Source: Chitinophaga alhagiae | Lineage (GTDB): Bacteria; Bacteroidota; Bacteroidia; Chitinophagales; Chitinophagaceae | Length of the DNA stretch: 64,000 bases | Direction: 5' to 3' | Assembly (NCBI RefSeq): GCF_003568665.1 | Contig: NZ_QXMH01000002.1 | Coordinates: 1 to 64,000 of the forward strand | In this document: positions 1 through 8,584 of the stretch, piece by piece | Numbering within the stretch: position 1 is the first letter of the stretch | How the letters are laid out: each line of letters opens with the position of its first letter | Translations under genes and position numbers: made by a program | The notes under the pieces: model-generated | The model's input: the letters and a program-made list of their open reading frames with translations, nothing else | Told to the model about the DNA's origin: nothing | Databases searched by the model: none

Positions 1-4
1 GATC

Positions 5-117
<113 letters not shown>

Positions 118-124
118 TTATTGG

Positions 125-165
125 AAAAAGCCTTACCGGGTAACTGGTAAGGCTTTTTTGTTTTT
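125..165 (+). terminator. Intrinsic terminator of the rRNA operon
   Basis: AAAAAGCCTTACC at 125-137 pairs with GGTAAGGCTTTTTT at 146-159 across a short loop, and a T-rich run follows. It lies 8 bases after the 5S end. Confidence 0.92.
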
Positions 166-178
166 ATAACGTTCATGC

Positions 179-237
179 GCCTTTTACCCCTAAAAGGCTG
201 CACCCCCGCCCCGCACTACGCACATACCCTGCGTAGT
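179..237 (+). other. Two perfect hairpins between the rRNA terminator and the SDR gene
   Basis: GCCTTTTA (179-186) pairs perfectly with TAAAAGGC (191-198) over a CCCC loop. ACTACGCA (215-222) pairs perfectly with TGCGTAGT (230-237) over a 7-base loop. Neither is followed by a T run, so they are not ordinary terminators. They may be processing or leader structures of the next gene; the function is not known. Confidence 0.5.
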
Positions 238-273
238 AAATCCCTACCTTCACCATCACCTAACTTTTTCATC

Positions 274-1230
274 ATGAAACCATTAGCAGGTAAAATAGCA
301 CTGGTAGCCGGCGCTACCCGCGGCGCCGGCCGGGGCATTGCATGTATGCTGGGAGAAGCCGGCGCAACCGTATATTGTTCCGGGCGCAGTACACGCGGTA
401 ACCTTGCCTCCGGCAGCCACCGTCCCGAAACTATTGATGAAACGGCGGAAATGGTCAGCCAGTACGGAGGAAAGGGCATCGCTGTCAGAACGGACCATAG
501 CAAAGAGGACGAAGTGGCCGCCCTTATCCGCCGTATCAAAACAGAAGCGGGCAAACTGGACATTCTCGTGAATGATGTGTGGGGAGGGGATGAATTAATG
601 ACCTGGGGCAAAAAGTTCTGGGAAACAGACCTTGCCAACGGCTTTAAAATGATGCGCCAGGCTATAGACACGCACATCATCACCAGCAAATACGCCATTC
701 CCCTCATGCTGGAAAAGAGCAGCGGCCTCATCCTGGAGATCACGGACGGAGACGGTTACTTTTACCGCGGGCAACTTTTTTATGACCTGGTGAAAACATC
801 CATTATCCGCCTGGCTTTTGGTACGGCTGAAGAACTGGACGGCTCCGGTATTACCACCGTTGCCCTCACACCGGGTTACCTCCGCTCGGAAGCGATGCTT
901 GAATACAAAGGCGTTACCGAGGCCAACTGGAAAGACGGCACCAAAGTAGATCCCAACTTCATAGCCTCTGAAACCCCTTATTTTGTTGGCCGCGCTGCCG
1001 CCGCACTGGCCGCAGACGCCAATGTAGCCGCCAAGAACGGGCATGTATTCAGCTCGTGGGACCTTTCAGACGAGTATGGCTTTAAAGATATTGATGGTAA
1101 CAGCCCACACTGGGGGCGTTATGTGCAGAACACCATTCCCAAATACCAATACAAACGCTGTGATAACGAGTTTTACAGCTACTGGCGCTTCCTTTCCGGA
1201 GCAAAGATAGGAGAAACAGAATGGAGCTAA
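274..1230 (+). CDS. SDR family NAD(P)-dependent oxidoreductase
   Basis: This 318-residue cytoplasmic protein has a classical short-chain dehydrogenase layout. The N-terminal dinucleotide-binding loop reads AGATRGAGRGIA (a TGxxxGxG-type motif near residue 13), then the NDVWGG segment, and the YDLVK sequence supplies the catalytic YxxxK. The start at 274 is chosen because the protein MKPLAGKIALV begins directly at the first beta strand; an upstream ATG at 175 would add 33 unlike residues and would overlap the hairpins. The residue 13 positions before the catalytic Tyr is Thr rather than the usual Ser, within an ITDGDG segment. The overall pattern recalls the DHRS1-like branch. The substrate cannot be told. 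No clear promoter is seen; the gene stands alone between an rRNA operon and the convergent hisS. Confidence 0.88.
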   Translation: MKPLAGKIALVAGATRGAGRGIACMLGEAGATVYCSGRSTRGNLASGSHRPETIDETAEMVSQYGGKGIAVRTDHSKEDEVAALIRRIKTEAGKLDILVNDVWGGDELMTWGKKFWETDLANGFKMMRQAIDTHIITSKYAIPLMLEKSSGLILEITDGDGYFYRGQLFYDLVKTSIIRLAFGTAEELDGSGITTVALTPGYLRSEAMLEYKGVTEANWKDGTKVDPNFIASETPYFVGRAAAALAADANVAAKNGHVFSSWDLSDEYGFKDIDGNSPHWGRYVQNTIPKYQYKRCDNEFYSYWRFLSGAKIGETEWS

Positions 1231-1261
1231 AGATACGGTTACCCGTCACGATGGGGCAGGA

Positions 1262-1301
1262 GAAATAAAAAGAGGAGTACCAGTTAAGGGTACCCCTCTT
1301 C
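1262..1301 (-). terminator. Intrinsic terminator downstream of hisS
   Basis: Read on the minus strand, AAGAGGGGTACC and GGTACTCCTCTT form a 12-bp stem with one G-U pair over a short loop, followed by TTTTATTT. It sits 17 bases past the hisS stop codon. On the plus strand the stem carries an A-C mismatch, so it would serve the convergent SDR gene less well. Confidence 0.82.
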
Positions 1302-1317
1302 AGATATTTCTACGTTA

Positions 1318-2670
1318 TTAACCGGCAAAGTCAAACGCCGCCAGCTCTTCCGGCTTGATGGCGAACCGCTGTTTCCCGGGAATATTTTTGATAAAGATCG
1401 TGCCCGGCTCATTGTCTTCCAGGTAAGCAATAAAAGGAATGTTACGCTTTTCCGCGTACTTGTATTGTTTGTCCTGCTTGATGTTTTCCGCGTACAGTTC
1501 AGTTATCACACCTTTACCGCGCATCTGCATAACATAATCGAAAGCCTCTGCCATCCTGCTTTCTCCGGGATAAAAGAAAAGTACCTGCGTACCCTGCTGC
1601 GCTGCAGCGGGAAATAGCTGCAGCTCTTCCAGTACATCATAAATACGGTCTACACCAAAAGAAATACCTACGCCGGAGATGCCCGGCAGGCCAAACAGGC
1701 CGGTAAGGTCGTCATAGCGCCCGCCGCCTCCAATACTGCCCATGTTCACGCTGGCCGGGGCTTTTACTTCTACGATCATGCCTGTATAATAGTTCAGGCC
1801 GCGCGCCAGCGTAAGGTCGATCACGGGTGCTTCATGGAAGGTGGTGAACCGGCTGCCTGCAACGTACCGCAGTTCCTCTACGCCTTTCAGGCCGGTTGCG
1901 GAACCGGCTAGCAGCTGGCCGAGCTTTTCAAGTTTTTCTTCATTGCTGCCATCAACGGCAATAAAGTTCATAACGGTGTCAATTTCAGCCGGCAGCAGGC
2001 CCCGTTCGGCCAGTTCCTGCCGCACCCCGCTGTCACCTATTTTGTCCAGCTTGTCTATGGCCACGGTAATATCCGTCATCAGCTCAGGCCGTCCCACCAG
2101 CTCCGCCAGCCCCGTCAGTATTTTGCGGTTGTTGATCTTGAGCTGGTAGCCTTTTAGCCCCAGTTCCGTCAGTACGGTATCGTAAATTTTCAACAGTTCT
2201 ATTTCATTTAGCAGCGAGTTGCTGCCTATCACGTCCGCGTCGCACTGATAAAACTCGCGGTAGCGGCCCCGCTGCGGCCGGTCTCCACGCCATACGGGCT
2301 GGATCTGGTAGCGTTTGAACGGCAGTACCAGTTTGCCCTGGTTCATCACCACGTACCGGGCAAAGGGAATGGTGAGGTCATATTTCATGGCTTTCTCGCA
2401 AAGCAGCAGCCCCAGTTCATGGGCGTCTTTGGCCAACTGCGCCTGTCCGTATATCTGCGGACCGTTGTTAAGTATCTTGAATATCAGCCGGTCGCCTTCT
2501 TCGCCATATTTCCCCAGCAGGGTGGAGGTGTTTTCCATAGCCGGCGTTTCGAGCGGCTGAAAGCCGTACAGCTCAAAGGTTTTACGGATGGTGGCAAAAA
2601 TATAGTTGCGTTTGCGTACTACCTCAGGCCCGAAATCGCGGGTACCTTGCGGGATGCTTAATTTTGTCAT
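1318..2670 (-). CDS. hisS: Histidine--tRNA ligase
   Basis: This 450-residue class II aminoacyl-tRNA synthetase charges tRNA-His with histidine. Motif 1 lies in the first 60 residues (IPQGTRDFGPEVVRKR), motif 2 around RGDRPQRGRYREFYQCD, the histidine-specific loop around ARGLNYYTG, and motif 3 at GISFGVDRI. The C-terminal anticodon-binding HGTP domain covers about residues 355-450. The length is usual for the Bacteroidota form. It follows the phosphatase gene on the same strand after a 29-base gap and is probably co-transcribed with it; a terminator follows at 1262-1301. Confidence 0.97.
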   Translation of the reverse strand: MTKLSIPQGTRDFGPEVVRKRNYIFATIRKTFELYGFQPLETPAMENTSTLLGKYGEEGDRLIFKILNNGPQIYGQAQLAKDAHELGLLLCEKAMKYDLTIPFARYVVMNQGKLVLPFKRYQIQPVWRGDRPQRGRYREFYQCDADVIGSNSLLNEIELLKIYDTVLTELGLKGYQLKINNRKILTGLAELVGRPELMTDITVAIDKLDKIGDSGVRQELAERGLLPAEIDTVMNFIAVDGSNEEKLEKLGQLLAGSATGLKGVEELRYVAGSRFTTFHEAPVIDLTLARGLNYYTGMIVEVKAPASVNMGSIGGGGRYDDLTGLFGLPGISGVGISFGVDRIYDVLEELQLFPAAAQQGTQVLFFYPGESRMAEAFDYVMQMRGKGVITELYAENIKQDKQYKYAEKRNIPFIAYLEDNEPGTIFIKNIPGKQRFAIKPEELAAFDFAG

Positions 2671-2699
2671 TATAATCAGGAATCAGTTGTTAGTAATCA

Positions 2700-3131
2700 T
2701 CAGCCTTTCACTATCCGTTCGCAGGCATTGTAAATGAGCTGGTACACAGGCTCAAACAGCGCATCGTCATACCAGGGGTCCGGTACGGGCTGCTGGTGTT
2801 CCAGCAATAATTGTACCTTGTCACGGTCTGTCTGCCTGCGGGCTTTCCGCAGTACGTCGCGGTAATTGTCCAGGTCCATTACATAGATCTGGTCAAAGGC
2901 GTCAAAATCTTCCGGCTGGAACTGCCGGCCCCGCAGGCCGGAGATGTCTATGCCATGAAGGCGGGCTACCTGTATGGAACGGCGGTCTGGCGGGTGGCCT
3001 ACGTGCCAGTTACCCGTACCCGCGGAGTCAATTTCCCAGGCCAGTTGTTGTTGTGCGGCCAGGTGGCGGAGGATGCCCTCTGCCAGGGGAGACCGGCAAA
3101 TATTGCCGAGGCAAACCATCAAAATTCTCAT
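2700..3131 (-). CDS. Low molecular weight protein-tyrosine phosphatase
   Basis: This 143-residue cytoplasmic enzyme shows the CX5R phosphate-binding loop CLGNICRS near residue 8, immediately after the first beta strand, and the late general-acid segment VPDPWYDD around residue 116. Both are diagnostic of the LMW-PTP family, which removes phosphate from tyrosine residues or small arsenate- or sugar-phosphate-like substrates. It is slightly shorter than the typical 155 residues but both active-site elements are present. It is the first gene of an apparent two-gene unit with hisS and has a candidate promoter at 3218-3249. Confidence 0.93.
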   Translation of the reverse strand: MRILMVCLGNICRSPLAEGILRHLAAQQQLAWEIDSAGTGNWHVGHPPDRRSIQVARLHGIDISGLRGRQFQPEDFDAFDQIYVMDLDNYRDVLRKARRQTDRDKVQLLLEHQQPVPDPWYDDALFEPVYQLIYNACERIVKG

Positions 3132-3217
3132 CGTTAAAAAATATAAAGGGATAAAATACTGTGTATCAGCAGCTTACTTGCCTTTAAAGGAAAGGCGATC
3201 CCTTGTTTTTACCAGCG

Positions 3218-3249
3218 CAAACCTACCGAATTTTCGGGGAAGTCTGCAA
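3218..3249 (-). promoter_or_regulatory. Candidate Bacteroidota promoter for the phosphatase-hisS unit
   Basis: On the minus strand TAGGTTTG (3218-3225) fits the -7 consensus TAnnTTTG exactly. A TTG (3247-3249) lies 21 bases upstream as a -33 element. The implied leader is about 80 bases. The surrounding stretch 3132-3422 (291 bases) holds no gene that I can support. Confidence 0.45.
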
Positions 3250-3422
3250 TGCATTTCAACGCCTTGCATATGTTAAAAATATCCTGCCATATGGAATTTG
3301 CCCCCGCCTGCATCTTCCTGTCAGCATCCCGGAGCCCGGCCGGCACTGGATTTTAACAAACGAATAAAGTTTCTATAACTGAATGAAAACAATTTTTTTT
3401 GTATACTTGTAATTTACCGACA

Positions 3423-3656
3423 ATGCAACAGGAACACGATAGCACGAATAGAAGGCGGAATATCTCATACCGGCCTATGGGAGAATTGATAAGAGGCTTA
3501 TTTTTTATTGTTTTTGGACTATATGCACTGCTGGCAGAACGCATGGGTTGGGGCAAGCTCAGCCTTCCGCAGGAACTGATCTATGCATTGGGCGGCATTT
3601 TGTGTGCGTATGGGCTGTATCGTGTGTACAGGGGGATCAAACAATTATTTTTCTGA
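3423..3656 (+). CDS. Small two-helix membrane protein of unknown function
   Basis: The 77-residue protein has a basic, polar N terminus (about residues 1-19, with RRRN) and two predicted membrane helices, about residues 22-38 (GLFFIVFGLYALLAE) and 51-67 (LIYALGGILCAYGLYRV), ending in a short basic tail. By the positive-inside rule both ends would be cytoplasmic. The ATG at 3423 is preferred over an upstream TTG at 3399 because a -7-like TATACTTG sits at 3402-3409. It lies 35 bases ahead of the PstS-like gene and reads in the same direction, so it is probably the first gene of that operon. I do not recognise the family. Related operons in Bacteroidota carry ExbB/ExbD/TonB genes at this place, which are absent here. 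Confidence 0.7.
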   Translation: MQQEHDSTNRRRNISYRPMGELIRGLFFIVFGLYALLAERMGWGKLSLPQELIYALGGILCAYGLYRVYRGIKQLFF

Positions 3657-3691
3657 CCTGATTATTTTTGTCACTACTTTAGACAGTGCGT

Positions 3692-4612
3692 ATGTTTTTA
3701 AATAAAAAGCTGAAGAGCGTGGTGTTTGCAGTGAGCTGTATTATCTTAGTAACAGCCGGCTGCACACAAAGACAAACAAAGAACGGAGCAGAACAAGACA
3801 CAGCCACGTCAGGCACCATCCGTATATCTGTGGATGAAACCTACCAGCCGCTGATCGAAGCCGAAATAAAAGTATTCCAGTCCCTGTACCCAAAAACGAA
3901 GATCATTGCCGAGTACAAGCCGGAGGCAGACTGCTTTAAAGATCTTTTTAATGACAGCGCGCGTATGATCATCGTAACGCGTGATCTCAAAGCGGATGAA
4001 GTTGAATATTTTAAAAAGGAAAAGATCCGCCCGCAAAGTATGCAGCTGGCAACGGATGCGGTGGCCCTGATCGTCAACAATGCCAACCCTGACTCCATTC
4101 TTACCATGGACCAGGTGCGGGAAATTATGGCGGGTAAGGCAACCAGGCCCTGGCAGATCGTTTTTGACAATCAGAATTCCAGCACCGTGCGTTTCATACA
4201 GGATTCCATCAACAAGGGAGCGCCGCTGCCGGCCAGTACCATGGCTGCCAAAACCAATCCCGAAGTGATCGACTATGTAACGAAAAATAAAAATGCCATG
4301 GGCGTGATCGGGGTCAACTGGATATCAGATACCAGTGACCCGAAGGTGATCGACTTTAATGAGAAAGTGACCACCGTGAAACTGCGGGCTGATGGCTTTA
4401 GTGATTTTGTGAAACCGTACCAGTTTTATATAGGCATGAAATCTTATCCCCTCACAAGGGGCATGTTTTATGTGCTGAAAGAACCCTATCAAGGCCTGGG
4501 CGCGGGGTTTGCCACTTTCCTCGGCGGTCAGGAAGGCCAACTTTTGATAGGCAGGTATAAATTGTATCCGGCAAGACTGAACATTGTTTTCAGGGAGGCT
4601 ACCTTAAAATAG
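3692..4612 (+). CDS. PstS-like phosphate-binding lipoprotein
   Basis: The 306-residue protein begins with a lipoprotein signal peptide whose lipobox VTAGC puts the acylated Cys at residue 24. The mature part follows the type II periplasmic binding fold of PstS-like proteins: a first strand GTIRISVDETYQPLIEAEI, a hinge segment DAVALIVNNANPDSILTMDQ and a ligand-loop-like segment NQNSSTVRF that resembles the SGT...F element of PstS. The ATG at 3692 is taken rather than the GTG two codons earlier. No PstC, PstA or PstB genes are near. Instead, two TPR proteins follow at once, a gene order seen in Bacteroidota beside TonB/ExbBD sets. Its role may be in sensing or scaffolding at the envelope rather than in ABC uptake; this is inference. 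Confidence 0.8.
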   Translation: MFLNKKLKSVVFAVSCIILVTAGCTQRQTKNGAEQDTATSGTIRISVDETYQPLIEAEIKVFQSLYPKTKIIAEYKPEADCFKDLFNDSARMIIVTRDLKADEVEYFKKEKIRPQSMQLATDAVALIVNNANPDSILTMDQVREIMAGKATRPWQIVFDNQNSSTVRFIQDSINKGAPLPASTMAAKTNPEVIDYVTKNKNAMGVIGVNWISDTSDPKVIDFNEKVTTVKLRADGFSDFVKPYQFYIGMKSYPLTRGMFYVLKEPYQGLGAGFATFLGGQEGQLLIGRYKLYPARLNIVFREATLK

Positions 4613-4677
4613 CGCCTGTCTTGCATATCAACTTTTAAACAATAAACACTGATAACACAACTAAAACCGGATTGCTC

Positions 4678-6396
4678 ATGAACAGAAGGAACAGTTTATT
4701 TGTTGCCATGCTCTGCATAGCCAACGGAGCCATGGCACAATCTGTGGAAGATGGTTTGAAGGATTTGTATTATGGCAAATACCAAACCGCGAAGCAGAAT
4801 CTTGAAAAAGCGATTACTGCCAAACCGACGGACGACCGCGCGTATTATTACCTTGGTATTGCCGAACTGGGTCTGGAAAACAAAGACGCAGCAGCAACAG
4901 CCTTCACCAAAGGTCTCACAGCCGTTCCCAACTCCCCCCTGCTTACCGCAGGCTTAGGCCGTATCGATCTCCTCAACGGGAAAACAGCAGAAGCCAAACA
5001 GAAGTTTGAAACCGCTTCCACCGCCACCGAAGGCCGTGATGGCGATGTGGCCCGCGCTATTGCGGACGCCAACACGGAAGTGAAAGGCGGAGACCGCGGC
5101 TACGCGCTCAGCACCATGGAAAAACTGCTGAACAACGAAGGCCGTAAAAAAAGGCAGATGTATACCGCTACCGCGGCTGACTATATTGAGCTGGGCGATG
5201 CCTACCGCTACCTCGGTGGCGAGAACGGCGGTAAAGCCATCAACTCTTACGAAAAAGCGCTGGAGCTGGATGCCAACAGCGCCGAAGCCGTAACCAAACA
5301 AGGCATGGTGAACTATAACGCCCGCCTGCTGCAGCAAGCTGTAGGTGACTGGACCAAAGCCACCAACATGGACGCAAATTATGCGCCCGCCTATTTTGAA
5401 CTGTACCAGTTCTACATCACCCAGCGCAAGGAGCAGTTCTCCCTGCCGCACGCCGCCAAATACCTCCAGAAATATGTGGAAGTGGGCGATCCTTCAGACA
5501 AGATCAAGAACGAATACTACCTGGCTGCTATCTCTTTCTACCAGAAAGATTATGACGCCGCTATCAGCAAGGCAAAGTCCCTGATGGCCTCCGCCAATGA
5601 CGTATATAAAGGTAAACTCACCCTGCTGGCCGCTGACGCGCACCTGCAGAAAGGAGATTCCCTCTCCGCCAAAACCCTGATGGACGAACGCGTGAAAATT
5701 GTAGGCGATGATAAACTGGAGCCGAACGATCTCAAACTGCTCAGCGCCATCTATGGTAAACTGAAAACGGAAGATTCCGCTACCATGGCAGATTACCAGA
5801 CCAAAGCGGGGGGCTACCTGGAAAGGTACGCCGAGGCAGATACCGCCAAAGACGCTGAAAAATTCCGCAACGTGGCAGAATCTTTCAAGGAAATGCGCAA
5901 CTGGGCTAAAGCCGCAGAATGGTATGGCCGCGCACTGGAGTTTAAAGACAACCCCGGCGCCGTACAGGACCACTTCTACAAAGCCTACTACGAGTACTAT
6001 GCGCAGGATTACCCGAAATCCCAGGCTACCTGGGCAGAGTTCACCACCAAGTACCCTGAGCAGCTCACCGGCTTCTACTGGATGGGAATGGCAGGCTTTG
6101 CGCAAGACAACCAGGCCAAAGAAGGTAAAGCCAAGGAAGCGTTTGAAAAATACATTTCCCTGGTGAAACCGGAAGAGGAAGCCAAACACAAACGCTTCCT
6201 CGTAAATGCCTACACCTACCTGATGCTGTATCATTACAACCTGGACGATAAAACCAGCATGCAGCCTTATATGGACAAGCTGGTAGCAATTGACCCGAGC
6301 AATGATGCCGCCCGCCAGGTAAAAGAGTTCCTGGAAGCATCCAACAAATCTGCCAACAGTGAGGCTAAAACAGCCGGCACCAAAGGCAGCAAATAA
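4678..6396 (+). CDS. Exported tetratricopeptide-repeat protein, first paralogue
   Basis: The 572-residue protein starts with a signal peptide ending AMAQ (cleavage near residue 20) and then consists of TPR-type helix pairs through most of its length, for example DDRAYYYLGIAELGLENKD and KAINSYEKALELDANSAEAV. The C-terminal 20 residues are Ser/Ala/Lys-rich and probably disordered. ATG 4678 is preferred to a TTG two codons before it. The gene follows the PstS-like gene after 65 bases with no terminator, so it is likely in the same operon, and it ends at its own terminator (6419-6452). It is closely similar along its whole length to the next gene. A periplasmic protein-protein scaffold is the likely role; the partner is unknown. 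Confidence 0.85.
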   Translation: MNRRNSLFVAMLCIANGAMAQSVEDGLKDLYYGKYQTAKQNLEKAITAKPTDDRAYYYLGIAELGLENKDAAATAFTKGLTAVPNSPLLTAGLGRIDLLNGKTAEAKQKFETASTATEGRDGDVARAIADANTEVKGGDRGYALSTMEKLLNNEGRKKRQMYTATAADYIELGDAYRYLGGENGGKAINSYEKALELDANSAEAVTKQGMVNYNARLLQQAVGDWTKATNMDANYAPAYFELYQFYITQRKEQFSLPHAAKYLQKYVEVGDPSDKIKNEYYLAAISFYQKDYDAAISKAKSLMASANDVYKGKLTLLAADAHLQKGDSLSAKTLMDERVKIVGDDKLEPNDLKLLSAIYGKLKTEDSATMADYQTKAGGYLERYAEADTAKDAEKFRNVAESFKEMRNWAKAAEWYGRALEFKDNPGAVQDHFYKAYYEYYAQDYPKSQATWAEFTTKYPEQLTGFYWMGMAGFAQDNQAKEGKAKEAFEKYISLVKPEEEAKHKRFLVNAYTYLMLYHYNLDDKTSMQPYMDKLVAIDPSNDAARQVKEFLEASNKSANSEAKTAGTKGSK

Positions 6397-6418
6397 GAAA
6401 AGGACATTTTTCTGACAT

Positions 6419-6452
6419 AAAAAGCAGCGCTCTTCCGGGCGCTGCTTTTTTT
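6419..6452 (+). terminator. Intrinsic terminator after the first TPR gene
   Basis: AAAAAGCAGCGC (6419-6430) pairs with GCGCTGCTTTTTTT (6440-6452) over a short loop, with the T run forming part of the stem base. It lies 22 bases after the stop codon. Confidence 0.9.
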
Positions 6453-6651
6453 GCGCCAGCCCCTCCCGGGCGGCCAAAAATTAACTTTTCCTGCATTGTT
6501 ATTACCGGAATAAATAAGTAAATTCAGCAATGGGCTAACCGCTCCTATACATAAAACCCCTACCATTCTGGCATGTTTTTTAGAGCATACAACCCATACT
6601 GCCGCATAAGGCCAAGAGGGCGGCAGGTTTTAACGGATTAAAACTAAAACC

Positions 6652-8373
6652 ATGAAGAAGTGTATCAGTACCGTAATTGCCCTGCTTTGCATGGCTGGCG
6701 GGGTTATGGCTCAATCTATAGAAGACGGGCTTAAAAATCTGTACTACGGCAAATTTGCCGCAGCTAAACAGGATTTCGAGAAGGTGATAGCCGGCAAGCC
6801 TAATGAAGAACGGGCGCACTATTACCTGGGCGTAGCTGAACTGGGGCTGGAAAATAAGACCGGCGCTGCCGCCGCCTTTCAGAAAGGGCTGCAGGCCGTA
6901 CCCAATTCTCCCCTGTTAACGGCGGGCATGGGGCGTATAGACCTGCTGAACGGTGACGCCGCGGCCGCCCGTCAGAAATTTGACGCGGCCAATACCGCCA
7001 CCAAAGGCAAAAACGGGGATGTGGCCCGCGCCATTGCGGATGCCAATACAGAAGTGAAAGGAGGAGACAAACAGTTTGCCCTCAAAGTGATGGAAACCCT
7101 GCTGAACAATGAAGGGGTGAAAAAGAGAGACCAGTATACGCCCACCGCGGCAGACTATATAGAACTGGGTGACGCTTACCGTTACCTGGGCGGAGAAAAC
7201 GGCGGTAAGGCCATTACTGCTTACGAAAAAGCCCTTGAGCTGGACGCCAAGAACGCAGAAGCCGTAGTGAAACAGGGGCATGTTAACTACAATGCCAAAC
7301 TGCTGGAGCAAACGGTGGCGGAATATGCCCGTGCCACCCAGCTGGACCCTAACTACGCCCCCGCGTTCTACGAATTGTACCAGTTTTACTACACCCCCCG
7401 CCCGCGGCAGTTCTCTCTGGCCAAAGCCAAGGAATACCTGCAGAAGTACCTGTCACTGGCAGACCAGGGAGACCGGGTAACCAATGAATACTACCTGGCG
7501 TCCATTATGTTCCTGGACAAGGACTACGATTCCGCCATTGAAAAGGCCAAAGGGCTGATCCCGCAGGCCAATGAGGGGTATAAAATGAAGCTGGAACGCC
7601 TGGTGGCAGATGCTTACCTGCAAAAAGGCGATTCCCTGAACGCCCAGAAGTCGTTTGACGAATACGTTGGCAAGGTAGGGAAAGACAAGCTGGAGCCCAT
7701 TGACTATAAGCTGGGCGCTGAGATCTACAGCCGTTTGAAAAGCACCGATTCCGCTACCCAGGCAAAAAACAGCCAGCTATCACTGGAATACCTGGAGCAA
7801 TATGCCAATGCTGATACGGTGAAAGACCTTGACCGGTACGAAAGTGTGGCAAAAGCCTTCAATGAGGCCCGGTTGTTTGCCAAGGCAGGGGAGTGGTACC
7901 AGAAGTTCGCAGACCTGAAGGTGGAACAAAAACAGAAGCCGGGCGCCATTGACTGGTACAACGTAGGCCTTAACTACTACCTGGCCTCCGCCGGCGAAAC
8001 CATTGATACCACCATGCTGGCCAAATCTTCCGCCGCCTTCGGCAAACTGGCTACCGAGTTCCCCGACCTTACTACGGGGCACTACTGGCGGGGCATGGCG
8101 GCCGCCGCCAATGATGTGGAGGCCAAAACAGGCGTGGCCCTTCCGTATTTTGAAAAATACCTCACCCTGGCCGAGACCGACCCGGTGAAAAACAAGGCCG
8201 GCCTCATCAAGGCGTACACGTACATGATGGTGTACTATTATAACAAGGATGACAAGGCCAATATGCAAAAATTCATGGATAAACTGGCCCCGCTTGACCC
8301 TGCCAGCGAGCCGCTGAAGCAGATCAAAGACGTAATGGCCAGCAAGGCCGCCGCGCCAAAAGCCGGCAGATAG
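6652..8373 (+). CDS. Exported tetratricopeptide-repeat protein, second paralogue
   Basis: The 573-residue protein has a signal peptide ending VMAQ (cleavage near residue 21) and multiple TPR units. Segments such as VARAIADANTEVKGGD and YIELGDAYRYLGGENGG are identical in the preceding gene, and alignment by eye runs from the signal peptide to the C-terminal region, so the two arose by tandem duplication. The C-terminal third is more diverged, with an insertion around GETIDTTMLAKS. It is separated from its twin by a terminator and 255 bases and so probably has its own promoter, although only a weak candidate (TTG-N20-TAAATTCA near 6497-6527) is visible. It has its own terminator at 8397-8435. 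Confidence 0.85.
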   Translation: MKKCISTVIALLCMAGGVMAQSIEDGLKNLYYGKFAAAKQDFEKVIAGKPNEERAHYYLGVAELGLENKTGAAAAFQKGLQAVPNSPLLTAGMGRIDLLNGDAAAARQKFDAANTATKGKNGDVARAIADANTEVKGGDKQFALKVMETLLNNEGVKKRDQYTPTAADYIELGDAYRYLGGENGGKAITAYEKALELDAKNAEAVVKQGHVNYNAKLLEQTVAEYARATQLDPNYAPAFYELYQFYYTPRPRQFSLAKAKEYLQKYLSLADQGDRVTNEYYLASIMFLDKDYDSAIEKAKGLIPQANEGYKMKLERLVADAYLQKGDSLNAQKSFDEYVGKVGKDKLEPIDYKLGAEIYSRLKSTDSATQAKNSQLSLEYLEQYANADTVKDLDRYESVAKAFNEARLFAKAGEWYQKFADLKVEQKQKPGAIDWYNVGLNYYLASAGETIDTTMLAKSSAAFGKLATEFPDLTTGHYWRGMAAAANDVEAKTGVALPYFEKYLTLAETDPVKNKAGLIKAYTYMMVYYYNKDDKANMQKFMDKLAPLDPASEPLKQIKDVMASKAAAPKAGR

Positions 8374-8396
8374 CTGAATATCAGTAATTTATTATC

Positions 8397-8435
8397 GTAA
8401 CGCCTCCGGAAGCTCCCGGGGGCGTTACCGTTTTT
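8397..8435 (+). terminator. Intrinsic terminator after the second TPR gene
   Basis: GTAACGCCTCC (8397-8407) pairs with GGGGGCGTTAC (8418-8428) with one G-U pair, followed by CGTTTTT. It separates the TPR block from the nuo operon. Confidence 0.85.
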
Positions 8436-8524
8436 GTGAGCGGCAGAAACCCCGGAAACCCAATCATTCATATCTTATTATATTACATATACAAAAAAAA
8501 GATTAGATTTTCCATCATCGTCGA

Positions 8525-8555
8525 TTTGAATTATGCTTTACTTGCAGTATTTTTG
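8525..8555 (+). promoter_or_regulatory. Promoter of the nuoA-N operon
   Basis: TTTG at 8525-8528 is followed after exactly 19 bases by TATTTTTG at 8548-8555, an exact match to the Bacteroidota -33/-7 consensus TTTG-N19-TAnnTTTG. The transcription start is expected near 8561, giving a leader of about 24 bases before nuoA. Confidence 0.8.
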
Positions 8556-8584
8556 CGCTTTCGGACAATTTATATGGGAAGCTT

